Assembly: GCA_016838945.1 (NCBI GenBank) | Contig: JADLKP010000096.1 | Span: 1-8,470 of the forward strand | Origin: Methanobrevibacter sp. | Lineage (GTDB): Archaea; Methanobacteriota; Methanobacteria; Methanobacteriales; Methanobacteriaceae | Direction of reading: 5' to 3' | DNA length: 8,470 nucleotides | In this document: piece by piece, positions 1-6,862 of the stretch | Position numbering within the stretch: the stretch's first letter is position 1 | Layout of the letters: each line of letters begins with the position of its first letter | Program-made: the position numbers and the translations under genes | The notes under the pieces: generated by a model | What the model saw: only the letters and a program-made list of their open reading frames with translations | What the model was told of the DNA's origin: nothing | The model's database searches: none

Positions 1-5
1 ATAGA

Positions 6-20
6 TTATATAATATATAA
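6..20 (+). promoter_or_regulatory. Possible TATA box for the type IIG gene
   Basis: The stretch TATATAATATATAA lies 15-30 nt before the ATG at 35. Archaeal transcription starts about 25 nt downstream of the TATA box, so a transcript from here would have almost no leader and would begin after or within the GGAG site at 23-26. The real promoter may therefore lie left of the window. This is an inference from base composition only. Confidence 0.3.
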
Positions 21-34
21 TTGGAGTTTCTTTT

Positions 35-3000
35 ATGGTCTATAATAACTTGTTTAATGAAAAGAAAATGGAAGAATTTATCTCATTCTATGATGAAAGT
101 CTAGTGATTAATTCTCCTGATGAGGATCCTATTTGCAATTGGATTCAAAAACTCAATAATAATGAATTGGAGGATGAAAAGAAGAATTATGCTAATTTTT
201 TAATGATCATTCTTGATAAGTTATTAGGTTATAAAGTAGATGACATCAATTTTGAAAGTGATATTGGTGATGAAGGAAGACCAGTGGAATTTACTTTCAA
301 AAAAGGCGGAAAGGAATATGTTGTTGTAGAATTAAAAGGAACAAAAACTAAAGACCTTAATAAAAGATACAATAGAGGCCAAAGTGCAATAGAACAAGTA
401 ACAAATTATGCAAGTATAAAAGAAGAAACTCAATGGGCATTTGTATCTAATTATAATGAATTTAGATTATTCAATCCAAATTACAGAGAAAAATACATCT
501 CTTTTAAATTCAAATCTTTAACAGACCCAGAAGTCTTAAAGAAATTCTTACTTATTTTTTCAAAATTCTCTTTAATTGAAGAGGATATTCCTCAAACATT
601 GCTCAGAGAAACTAGAATTATAGAAAGAGAACTGGAAGATGAATTTTATCAACTTTTTTCTGAAACAAGATTAATGTTAATTAAGGAATTGGAGTACTCT
701 TCTGAAGATATTGATAGAGTAGAAGCTATTAGATTAGCGCAATTAATCTTGAATAGGTACATTTTCATCTGTTTTGCTGAAGATTTAAAATTAATTCCAT
801 CAGAAACCACAGCAGATGTTTTAATAACTCCAATAGAGAAGAAAAATCTGTTTGAATTTACAATGTGGAATAGATTAAATGAATTATTCAGATTCATGGA
901 TAAAGGAAATGATGCTAGAGGAATTGGTTCGTTTAATGGAGGATTATTCAAAGAAAATCTAAAAAATCTTGAAATTCGAGATTTCATTGAAGATTTAAGT
1001 TTCTATGATGATTGTTATAAGAAATGGAAATTTGAAGAGAAATACGATGAAATGACCAATCTTTTAGGGGATTATAAAGATACACTTAACCCAATCTATA
1101 AAAACCTCCTTGTCATTTCTTCTTTTGACTTTGAATCTGAATTAAGTGTAAATATCTTAGGACATATCTTTGAAAACAGTATTGGTGATATTGAAGAACT
1201 TAAAGATCAAACAAAAGAGAGACGTAAAAAGGATGGAGTTTTCTACACTCCTGAATATATTACTGATTATATTTGTAGAAATACTATAATTCCTTATTTA
1301 AGCCATAGTGGAGAAGTTAACACTGTTCATGAACTTATTAGTGAATATGAACAAGAAAATAATCTTGATGGGTTAGATAAAAGATTAAAAGAGATTAAAA
1401 TAGTTGACCCTGCTTGTGGTAGTGGAGCATTCTTAAATAAGGCTGTGGATGTCTTATTTGAAATACATGAAGCTTTACATGATTCTATGTATGCTGATGA
1501 TACTTCTTTAGACCAATATTTTGATTCACTTGAAAGCAGAAGACAGATTATTAGTAATAACATTTATGGTGTGGACCTTAATGAAGAATCTGTAGAGATC
1601 ACTAAACTTTCTCTTTTCTTAAAACTTGCAACTAATACTGGAATTACAAAAGGTTTCCAACTTCCTAATCTTGATAAGAACATTAAATGTGGTAATTCTT
1701 TAATTGATGATGAAGAAATCGTTGGAAGTAAAGCATTTAAATGGAAAGAAGAATTTAAAGAGATTTTTGATAATGGTGGATTTGATGTAGTTGTAGGTAA
1801 TCCTCCTTATGTTCGAGTTCAAGAAATGCCTCATAAAGAAATAGATTTCTATTCAGAGAATTATTCTTTTACAAAAGGGCATGTTGATTTATCTATAATT
1901 TTCATTGAGTTAGCTAATTCTATTGTTAAACAAAAAGGAGTAATTGGTTTTATTACATCTAATATGTTTTTAACAGCGAAATATGGTGAAAATATAAGGG
2001 AATATCTTACAAAATATATAAAAATTAATGAAATTGTTGATTTTGGAGATTTAAAAGTATTTCAGGATGCTTTAACATATGTTAGCATTTTTATATTTAT
2101 TAAAGATCATGCGGATAATTTTAAATATTCTTATGTTCAGAATTTAAAAAATAATCTAAATGATATTAAGTTTAACAATATTCTAATTTCTGATATGACA
2201 AAAGATGCATGGAATTTAAAAGAATATCATTTAAATTCTATTTTTTATAAAATGAATCAGTTTCCTACTTTAAACGAGGGTGTTGGGAAATGTTGGGCAG
2301 GATTATTCACTGGAAAAGATGATATATTAATTTTTGATGAAATTGAGAATATTCCTATTGAAAAAGAAGCTTTTTTACCAATTTTATCTGCAAAAGATTG
2401 TGGTAGGTATAGGTATTCTTCTCCTTCTCAGTATGTAATTTACCCTTATAAATTAGATGGAAATAGTACTGTCTTGCTTTCTGAAAACGAGATTAAGTCT
2501 AAATTTCCAAATTTATATGGCTATTTAATTGAAAATAAAGAAGTTCTAATGAAACGTAAAGATTCTAGGAAAACACTTGAAAATAGTTCTAGTTGGTTTA
2601 AATTAATTAGACAAGGAAATTTAAATTTATTTTCTAGTGAAAAAATTGTTTATCCTGGTGAGTCAAAAAGAAATAAATTTGGTTTAGATAAGGGTAATTC
2701 ATATAAGAATGCAAGAATCTTTTCAATTACTGTGGATGAAAAAAAATTTTCAATAAAATATTTGTTAGGTATTTTAAATTCTAATTTAATAGAGAAATAT
2801 CTGCATTCTTTATCCCCTCTAAAAAGTGGAGGATATCATTCTTACTCTTCATCTATTTTGAATAAACTCCCTGTTCCTTTTGTAAATTTTGAGAATCAAG
2901 TGCCTTTAATTTCTAGTGTAGACCGTATTTTAGATTTAAATAAAATTTTCGATGATGAAATCAATTCTTTCCAAAAATGGCTTAGAAGAACTTTTGAAAT

Positions 3001-3262
3001 AGGTAAACTCTCTAAAAAATTAGAAAACTATTATGAGTTAGACATTGAAGAATTCTTACAAGAAGTAAAAAAGAAAAAAGTAGATATAACACAAAGAAAA
3101 ACTCAAGATTTATTGGAAAAAGAATTCAATGCAAGTCTAGAAATAATAGGTCCTCTACAAAGGGAGATTAAAGAAACAGACGATAAAATCAACCAATTAG
3201 TATACGAATTATATGAATTAACAGAAGAAGAAATAAACATAATAGAAGAAAGCTTAAAGTGA
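35..3262 (+). CDS. Type IIG restriction-modification enzyme (fused nuclease, N6-adenine methyltransferase and specificity domain)
   Basis: This single-chain enzyme should methylate an adenine in its own recognition sequence and cut unmodified foreign DNA nearby. Seen in the sequence: an N-terminal PD-(D/E)xK-like nuclease with E85 and E99-L-K101, followed by the Q116/Q121-NYA segment usual after that motif; methylase motif X GVFYTP (401-406); AdoMet-binding motif I DPACGSGAF (458-466); an acidic GVDLN segment (512-516); catalytic motif IV NPPY (589-592). Residues of about 600-970 form a TaqI/Eco57I-like target-recognition region, including ILNSNLIEKY and LNKLPVPF, and the C-terminus is a helical VYELYELTEEE tail typical of the family. 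The motif order X-I-IV-TRD is that of gamma-class amino-methylases. The length of 1075 residues is normal for type IIG, and no helicase or separate specificity subunit is present. The start is supported by GGAG at 23-26, 8 nt upstream. E85 sits where relatives often have Asp. The recognition sequence cannot be read from the sequence. Confidence 0.9.
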   Translation: MVYNNLFNEKKMEEFISFYDESLVINSPDEDPICNWIQKLNNNELEDEKKNYANFLMIILDKLLGYKVDDINFESDIGDEGRPVEFTFKKGGKEYVVVELKGTKTKDLNKRYNRGQSAIEQVTNYASIKEETQWAFVSNYNEFRLFNPNYREKYISFKFKSLTDPEVLKKFLLIFSKFSLIEEDIPQTLLRETRIIERELEDEFYQLFSETRLMLIKELEYSSEDIDRVEAIRLAQLILNRYIFICFAEDLKLIPSETTADVLITPIEKKNLFEFTMWNRLNELFRFMDKGNDARGIGSFNGGLFKENLKNLEIRDFIEDLSFYDDCYKKWKFEEKYDEMTNLLGDYKDTLNPIYKNLLVISSFDFESELSVNILGHIFENSIGDIEELKDQTKERRKKDGVFYTPEYITDYICRNTIIPYLSHSGEVNTVHELISEYEQENNLDGLDKRLKEIKIVDPACGSGAFLNKAVDVLFEIHEALHDSMYADDTSLDQYFDSLESRRQIISNNIYGVDLNEESVEITKLSLFLKLATNTGITKGFQLPNLDKNIKCGNSLIDDEEIVGSKAFKWKEEFKEIFDNGGFDVVVGNPPYVRVQEMPHKEIDFYSENYSFTKGHVDLSIIFIELANSIVKQKGVIGFITSNMFLTAKYGENIREYLTKYIKINEIVDFGDLKVFQDALTYVSIFIFIKDHADNFKYSYVQNLKNNLNDIKFNNILISDMTKDAWNLKEYHLNSIFYKMNQFPTLNEGVGKCWAGLFTGKDDILIFDEIENIPIEKEAFLPILSAKDCGRYRYSSPSQYVIYPYKLDGNSTVLLSENEIKSKFPNLYGYLIENKEVLMKRKDSRKTLENSSSWFKLIRQGNLNLFSSEKIVYPGESKRNKFGLDKGNSYKNARIFSITVDEKKFSIKYLLGILNSNLIEKYLHSLSPLKSGGYHSYSSSILNKLPVPFVNFENQVPLISSVDRILDLNKIFDDEINSFQKWLRRTFEIGKLSKKLENYYELDIEEFLQEVKKKKVDITQRKTQDLLEKEFNASLEIIGPLQREIKETDDKINQLVYELYELTEEEINIIEESLK

Positions 3263-3266
3263 TAAT

Positions 3267-3506
3267 ATGATGTTGGATCCAAAATCTGTAAAAGAATCTT
3301 TAAGACATGCAAGTTTAACAGAAATTATCAAAGAAAGGGATAAGATAATAAGAGAAATACGAAAATATGAAAAAGGAAAGATTCCTGAAGAAGAATTTTA
3401 TAGGGATCCAGGTCCTGATGTTGTATATTATTGCAATTTAAGTTACCTTTCTGAAATATGTGGTTTAATTCAAGAAAAAATACATGAAGAACAAGAAAGA
3501 TATTAA
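3267..3506 (+). CDS. Small protein of unknown function, translationally linked to the type IIG enzyme
   Basis: I do not recognise this 79-residue protein. It is strongly charged, with many Lys, Arg and Glu residues, and has no signal peptide or membrane segment, so it should be cytoplasmic. It reads as two helices: about residues 5-40 (containing SLTEIIKERDKIIREI) and about 55-77 (LSYLSEICGLIQEK), joined by a loop with YRDPGPDVVY. No helix-turn-helix typical of a C-protein regulator is evident. It begins 4 nt after the restriction enzyme's stop codon. The GTGAT at 3259-3263, which spans that stop codon, can serve as its ribosome site, 3 nt before ATG 3267 and 6 nt before a second ATG at 3270, so the two genes very likely form one operon. 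A role in the restriction system (accessory, inhibitor or stabiliser) is inferred from position alone. Confidence 0.7.
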   Translation: MMLDPKSVKESLRHASLTEIIKERDKIIREIRKYEKGKIPEEEFYRDPGPDVVYYCNLSYLSEICGLIQEKIHEEQERY

Positions 3507-3512
3507 AAAATT

Positions 3513-3542
3513 ATTTAAAGAAATAAATTAAATATTTTTATA
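3513..3542 (+). promoter_or_regulatory. A+T-rich promoter region of fumA
   Basis: The 57-bp gap before fumA is almost pure A+T and contains TATA-like runs such as AAATAAATTAAATATTTTTA. A box near 3528-3538 would place the transcript start near 3555, giving a very short leader. The start codon at 3564 has GTGAT at 3556-3560, 3 nt upstream. The exact box cannot be fixed by eye. Confidence 0.4.
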
Positions 3543-3563
3543 GTTAAGTTTTTATGTGATTTT

Positions 3564-4403
3564 ATGATAACAGAAAAACAAATTGAAGATGCCATTTGTC
3601 AATTATACAAACAGGCTGCTATCGTTCTTAATGACGATGTCAAATGCGCACTTGAAGATGCTCTTAAACGTGAGGATAGTGACTTAGGTAAGCTAAATAT
3701 TGAAGCTATCTTAAAGAATATTGAACTTGCAGAAGAAAAGTCAATTCCAATGTGCCAAGATACAGGGCTCCCTATAATTTTTGTAAAGCTTGGTAAGGTT
3801 CATGTTGAAAATCTTTATGAGGCAATCAAGAAAGGAGTTGCAAAAGCAACTGCAGAAGTTCCGCTTAGGCCAAATGTGGTTGATCCTATCACAAGAAAGA
3901 ACTCTGGAAATGTAGGAGACAAAGTGCCTATTGTAGACATTGAATTAATAGATGAAAACTACATCGAGTTTACCATCATGCCAAAGGGATTCGGAAGCGA
4001 AAACAACAATGCCCTTAAGATGGCACTTCCTGCTGAAGGAATCGAAGGCGTCAAGGACTTTGTTGTGGAAACTGCACTTAAGGCAGGAGGTAAGCCATGC
4101 CCTCCTATCGTTGTAGGTGTAGGAATCGGCGGAAGCTCTGATATGGCATTGAAATTAGGCAAGAAAGCGCTTCTTGGAAAGGTAGGCCAGCGCAATCCAG
4201 ACCCAACAATTGCTGAAATGGAACTTGAATGTCTTGAAAGAATCAATAAGGATGGTAAAGGACCAATGGGTCTTGGAGGCAGAACAACTGCACTTGATGT
4301 AAAGATCTTGAAGATGGACACTCATACTGCAGGTCTTCCAGTTGGTGTGGTTATTCAATGTTGGGCAGACAGGCATGCAACTGCTCGTATAGAGGATAAT
4401 TAA
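3564..4403 (+). CDS. fumA: Fumarate hydratase class I, alpha subunit (iron-sulfur)
   Basis: This is the N-terminal, cluster-binding half of class I fumarase, which interconverts fumarate and malate. In methanogens the reaction belongs to the incomplete reductive TCA route to 2-oxoglutarate. In family members the [4Fe-4S] cluster is held by three cysteines, and all three are recognisable here: C64 in CQDTG, C179 in GGKPCPP, and C266 in IQCWADRH. Their spacing is close to that in single-chain fumarases. Other conserved stretches are GFGSENNNALKM (142-153), VVGVGIGGSSD (183-193) and KGPMGLGGRTTA (232-243). The 279-residue length is normal for a two-subunit enzyme. The beta subunit is not in this window, and the downstream neighbour is a toxin-antitoxin pair, so beta must be encoded elsewhere. 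A tartrate dehydratase alpha subunit (TtdA) is the main alternative from sequence alone, but fumarase fits methanogen metabolism better. Confidence 0.92.
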   Translation: MITEKQIEDAICQLYKQAAIVLNDDVKCALEDALKREDSDLGKLNIEAILKNIELAEEKSIPMCQDTGLPIIFVKLGKVHVENLYEAIKKGVAKATAEVPLRPNVVDPITRKNSGNVGDKVPIVDIELIDENYIEFTIMPKGFGSENNNALKMALPAEGIEGVKDFVVETALKAGGKPCPPIVVGVGIGGSSDMALKLGKKALLGKVGQRNPDPTIAEMELECLERINKDGKGPMGLGGRTTALDVKILKMDTHTAGLPVGVVIQCWADRHATARIEDN

Positions 4404-4415
4404 TTCATAAAAAAT

Positions 4416-4445
4416 TTTAATATAAATAAAATAAATATAAATTAT
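4416..4445 (+). promoter_or_regulatory. Probable promoter of mntA-hepT
   Basis: The 97-bp spacer between fumA and mntA contains consecutive TATA-like boxes, TATAAATA (4421-4428) and ATAAATATAA (4431-4440). Starting about 25 nt downstream, a transcript would have a leader of roughly 35-50 nt that includes the ribosome site GGTGAT at 4491-4496, 4 nt before the ATG. Confidence 0.5.
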
Positions 4446-4451
4446 CAAAAG

Positions 4452-4474
4452 TATTCATTTTCATTATTCATTTT
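4452..4474 (+). repeat. 10-bp direct repeat between promoter and mntA
   Basis: TATTCATTTT occurs at 4452-4461 and again at 4465-4474, a 13-bp period, just downstream of the proposed mntA TATA boxes and in the probable untranslated leader. It could be an operator or chance repetition in low-complexity DNA. Confidence 0.45.
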
Positions 4475-4500
4475 AATATGTATTGTTTTCGGTGATTTAA

Positions 4501-4797
4501 ATGGTTTACACTATTGATGAGATTAGAAAAAGGGTCATGCCCATTGTCATTAAGTATGGTATTGCTAGCTTTGCTCTTTTTGGGTCTTACGCAAGAGGTG
4601 AAGCTACTGAAGAAAGCGATTTGGATTTTGTGATGGATAAAGGAGATTTGAAAGGATTAAGATATGTCTCTTTGATAAATGATTTGGAAAGGGAATTTGA
4701 ATGTCATGTTGATGTAGTTAGCAAAGATAGTTCTAATAGGGAATTTCTTTTGTCAATTGAAAAGGAAGAGGTTTTATTGTATGAAAGAAAAGGATAA
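4501..4797 (+). CDS. mntA: MntA-type nucleotidyltransferase antitoxin
   Basis: This 98-residue minimal nucleotidyltransferase is the antitoxin of the HepT-MntA system. Characterised members transfer AMP from ATP to a tyrosine of the HepT toxin and so silence it. The signature GSx10DxD is complete: G28-S29, then D40-L-D42, within FGSYARGEATEESDLDF. A third acidic residue, D71 in HVDVV, completes the metal-binding triad. The first 20 residues form the usual short helix before the nucleotide-binding loop. The length is typical of the family. GGTGAT at 4491-4496 supports the ATG at 4501. The last 17 nt overlap the start of hepT in another frame, so the two are translationally coupled with the antitoxin first. 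Older annotation would call this a DNA polymerase beta-like or MNT-domain protein; the adjacent HepT makes the antitoxin reading strong. Confidence 0.92.
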   Translation: MVYTIDEIRKRVMPIVIKYGIASFALFGSYARGEATEESDLDFVMDKGDLKGLRYVSLINDLEREFECHVDVVSKDSSNREFLLSIEKEEVLLYERKG

Positions 4798-5122
4798 GAG
4801 AACTATAAATATTGTTATACATTATTGTAATCGGATGGAAGATTACTCTAACCGTTTTAATAATGATAAAGAGATATATTTGTCAGATAAATTATATCAA
4901 GACGCTTGTGCATTAGTTATAATACAAATTGGTGAATTTGTGGGCAGATTATCTGATGAATTCAGAAATAATCATAAAGAGATTAATTGGCAAGAAATTA
5001 TAGGCATGAGAAATATTTTTGCTCACAATTATGAAGATGTTATTGATGATATTGTATGGGATGTTATTCAAGAGGATATTCCCAATTTAAAGTTTTATCT
5101 TGAAAATTTATTGAATGAATAA
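4781..5122 (+). CDS. hepT: HepT-type toxin (HEPN domain ribonuclease family)
   Basis: This 113-residue, all-helical HEPN protein is the partner of MntA. Members act as RNases or tRNA-targeting toxins until the antitoxin adenylylates them. The defining RX4-6HXY motif is intact as R77-NIFA-H82-N-Y84, with Y84 the expected AMP acceptor, so the toxin appears potentially active. The preceding segment WQEIIGMRN and the following EDVIDDIVW match the family pattern. I chose ATG 4781, which has GAGGT at 4768-4772 8 nt upstream and gives a normal N-terminus. An in-frame TTG at 4757 would add only eight residues inside mntA and lacks support. The gene overlaps mntA by 17 nt. Membrane segments and signal peptide are absent, so it is cytoplasmic. 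Confidence 0.9.
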   Translation: MKEKDKRTINIVIHYCNRMEDYSNRFNNDKEIYLSDKLYQDACALVIIQIGEFVGRLSDEFRNNHKEINWQEIIGMRNIFAHNYEDVIDDIVWDVIQEDIPNLKFYLENLLNE

Positions 5123-5143
5123 TTTTAACTTTTTTTATATTTT
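5123..5143 (+). terminator. Possible weak T-tract terminator after hepT
   Basis: The gap after hepT contains seven T residues (5130-5136) within a T-rich stretch but no hairpin. Archaeal RNA polymerase can release at such tracts, so partial termination of the mntA-hepT transcript before the DHPS-related gene is possible. The tract is short and next to the ribosome site, so this is weakly supported. Confidence 0.3.
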
Positions 5144-5154
5144 AGAGGAATTTT

Positions 5155-6753
5155 ATGATACTTATTATAACTGGACACTTGGCCTATCCATTGGTAAAGG
5201 AAATGGCTGAAAAATCAAAAAAGGAAACAGTGGTGCATATAGCAGAAACACAAGTTGCAGCTTTCTTGACTCCCACTCAAATAATCAAAGAAATTCACGA
5301 TCATTTTGAAGATAGATTAGATGATATTGATTTGATACTAGTTCCAGGCTTAATAAGAAAAGATACTTTCCTCATTGCAGAGGAATTTGGAATTCCTTGT
5401 TATAAGGCATCTACAGATGCAGCAGACCTTGCTATGGTTTTGGACCTTGTCGATGATTTGGAATTGTCACAGTCCACTCCTGCTGATAAATTGATAATAG
5501 AGGAAAAGAAGAAGCAAGCATTGAAATTCATTGAAGACTTTGAAAATGACATTGAAAAAAGAGACGAGCTTCTCAAGAAGGAAAACAACATTCTTGTGAG
5601 AAACCTTCCTGTTGGTGAGGATTTCCCAATGAGAGTATTGTCTGAGATTGCAAGCGCTCCAATATTGTCTAAGGAAGATTTGATTAAAAAGGCAGAATTC
5701 TTTGTCGCTTCTGGTTCTGACATGATAGACATTGGTATGATTGCAGGGGAAGACCGGTCAGATGAAATTCCAGATTTGATAGACACTCTTAGACCTATTG
5801 TTGGAGACAGACCTTTAAGTATAGATACATTGAATCCAAAGGAGATTGAAGCTGCAGTAAACCATGGTATTGATATGGTCTTAAGTTTGGACAATGGTAA
5901 CTATAAGGAAATATTGCCTTTATTGAAGGAAAAGAATGTTCCTGCAGTTATCTTGCCAACCAACTTTTCAGAAGGTTTTGTGCCTCATACTCCTCAAGAG
6001 AGGGTAGAATCAATGCAAAAGCTTGTTGAAGCTTGTGATGGCCTTGAAGTTGTTTGTGACTTGATTTTAGATCCTGTAAACAGTGCAAGCCTTGTGGATT
6101 CAATCATTGCATTCCATGATTTCCATGAAGTTGACAAGAAGCCGATGTTCTTTGGTATAGGAAATGTTATCGAGCTTATGGATACCGATTCTGTAGGTGC
6201 AAATGCCGTTCTTGCAGGAATTGCAATGGAGCTTGGTGCAAGCATACTCTTCACTCCTGAGGAAAGCGGTAAGACTCACGGAAGTGTAAGAGAATTAGCT
6301 ATCGCTTCCAAAATGATGTTCCTGGCTAAAAATAGGCAATCCATTCCTAAGGATTTAGGTGTTGATCTACTTGTGTTTAAGGACAAGAAGAAAAGGTTTG
6401 ACTTGAAGCAGAATGACAATGTTCCTATAGTCAAGCAAGAGCATCCTATCAAGTTTGTTAGGGATAAGGCAGGGAGCTTCAAGATAAGAGTGGAGCATGC
6501 AGTAAGCGTTAAGGATTCATATATTGTTGCAACTCATTTCAAGAGAACAAAGCCGAATATGAGTTTTGAAGGAAAAAGAGCCAGTGAAATTTATGAAGAG
6601 ATCATTGAAAAAGATCTCGTAACCAGATTGGATCATGCAGCATATCTTGGTAAAGAGCTTGAAAAAGCAGAGATTGCAATGCTCACTGGAAAAGAGTATG
6701 TTCAAGACTTTGACTTGTTTAAAGATCCTGAAGAGTTTATCACTCAAAAATAG
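5155..6753 (+). CDS. Archaeal dihydropteroate synthase-related protein (DUF6513, pterin-binding barrel, DUF4346)
   Basis: This 532-residue protein matches the archaeal DHPS-related family (TIGR00284), found in archaea that lack a bacterial-type DHPS and thought to act in tetrahydromethanopterin metabolism. Three parts are visible. Residues 1-150 are the DUF6513-like region (GHLAYPLVKEMAEKS, then AADLAMVLDLVDDL). Residues of about 155-380 form a pterin-binding TIM barrel with DMIDIG (189-194), LSIDT (D224), LSLDNGN (N247), LILDP (D306) and FGIGNV (N337). Residues of about 400-525 are a DUF4346-like domain with HFKRTKPNMSF and LDHAAYLGKELEKAE (D493 onward). The Lys of the DHPS SRKS motif and its C-terminal RxH are not seen; N337 resembles the Asn of methyltetrahydrofolate methyltransferases. 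The exact reaction is therefore uncertain. AGAGG at 5144-5148 supports the start. Only 32 bp separate it from hepT, and the TATA-like run there is too close to the ATG to serve, so it may be read with the toxin-antitoxin genes. Confidence 0.85.
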   Translation: MILIITGHLAYPLVKEMAEKSKKETVVHIAETQVAAFLTPTQIIKEIHDHFEDRLDDIDLILVPGLIRKDTFLIAEEFGIPCYKASTDAADLAMVLDLVDDLELSQSTPADKLIIEEKKKQALKFIEDFENDIEKRDELLKKENNILVRNLPVGEDFPMRVLSEIASAPILSKEDLIKKAEFFVASGSDMIDIGMIAGEDRSDEIPDLIDTLRPIVGDRPLSIDTLNPKEIEAAVNHGIDMVLSLDNGNYKEILPLLKEKNVPAVILPTNFSEGFVPHTPQERVESMQKLVEACDGLEVVCDLILDPVNSASLVDSIIAFHDFHEVDKKPMFFGIGNVIELMDTDSVGANAVLAGIAMELGASILFTPEESGKTHGSVRELAIASKMMFLAKNRQSIPKDLGVDLLVFKDKKKRFDLKQNDNVPIVKQEHPIKFVRDKAGSFKIRVEHAVSVKDSYIVATHFKRTKPNMSFEGKRASEIYEEIIEKDLVTRLDHAAYLGKELEKAEIAMLTGKEYVQDFDLFKDPEEFITQK

Positions 6754-6815
6754 TATTTTTAATATAAAATTATTTATTTTTTAAGATTATGTTTCAAAAT
6801 TAGTATTTATTTTTT

Positions 6816-6855
6816 AGGAGGCATTGAAATACCTCCCTATTTTTCTTATTTTACA
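6816..6855 (+). terminator. Hairpin and U-tract terminator after the DHPS-related gene
   Basis: GGAGG (6817-6821) pairs with CCTCC (6832-6836). Inside, a C-A mismatch and two further pairs close on a TGAA loop. The plus-strand 3' side continues as CTATTTTTCTTATTTT, a U-rich tract of the kind archaea use for termination. It lies between two convergent genes and is oriented to stop the rightward transcript. On the minus strand the tract after the hairpin is A-rich, so it would not act as an intrinsic terminator for the DUF389 gene. Confidence 0.65.
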
Positions 6856-6862
6856 AATTTAC

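Noticed and set aside
649..987. Minus-strand open frame of 112 codons inside the restriction gene
   Set aside because: It lies wholly opposite a convincing coding region, is rich in residues expected from antisense of A+T-rich code, and shows no family resemblance.
35..3262. A BREX or DISARM methylase (PglX/DrmMI-like)
   Set aside because: The methylase core resembles those proteins, but the chain has its own nuclease domain and none of the partner genes of those systems are present. A stand-alone type IIG enzyme explains it.
3508..3540. Hairpin terminator after the 79-residue gene
   Set aside because: A six-pair A/T-only stem (TTATTT with AAATAA) can be drawn, but such stems are common in this A+T-rich DNA and no clean T-tract follows.
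4155..4448. Minus-strand open frame of 97 codons opposite fumA
   Set aside because: It overlaps conserved fumarase sequence, including the third cluster cysteine, and has no recognisable protein features.
4757..4780. TTG start for hepT, eight codons upstream
   Set aside because: ATG 4781 has a good ribosome site at 4768-4772, and the extra residues (MKRKRFYC) do not resemble the HepT N-terminus.
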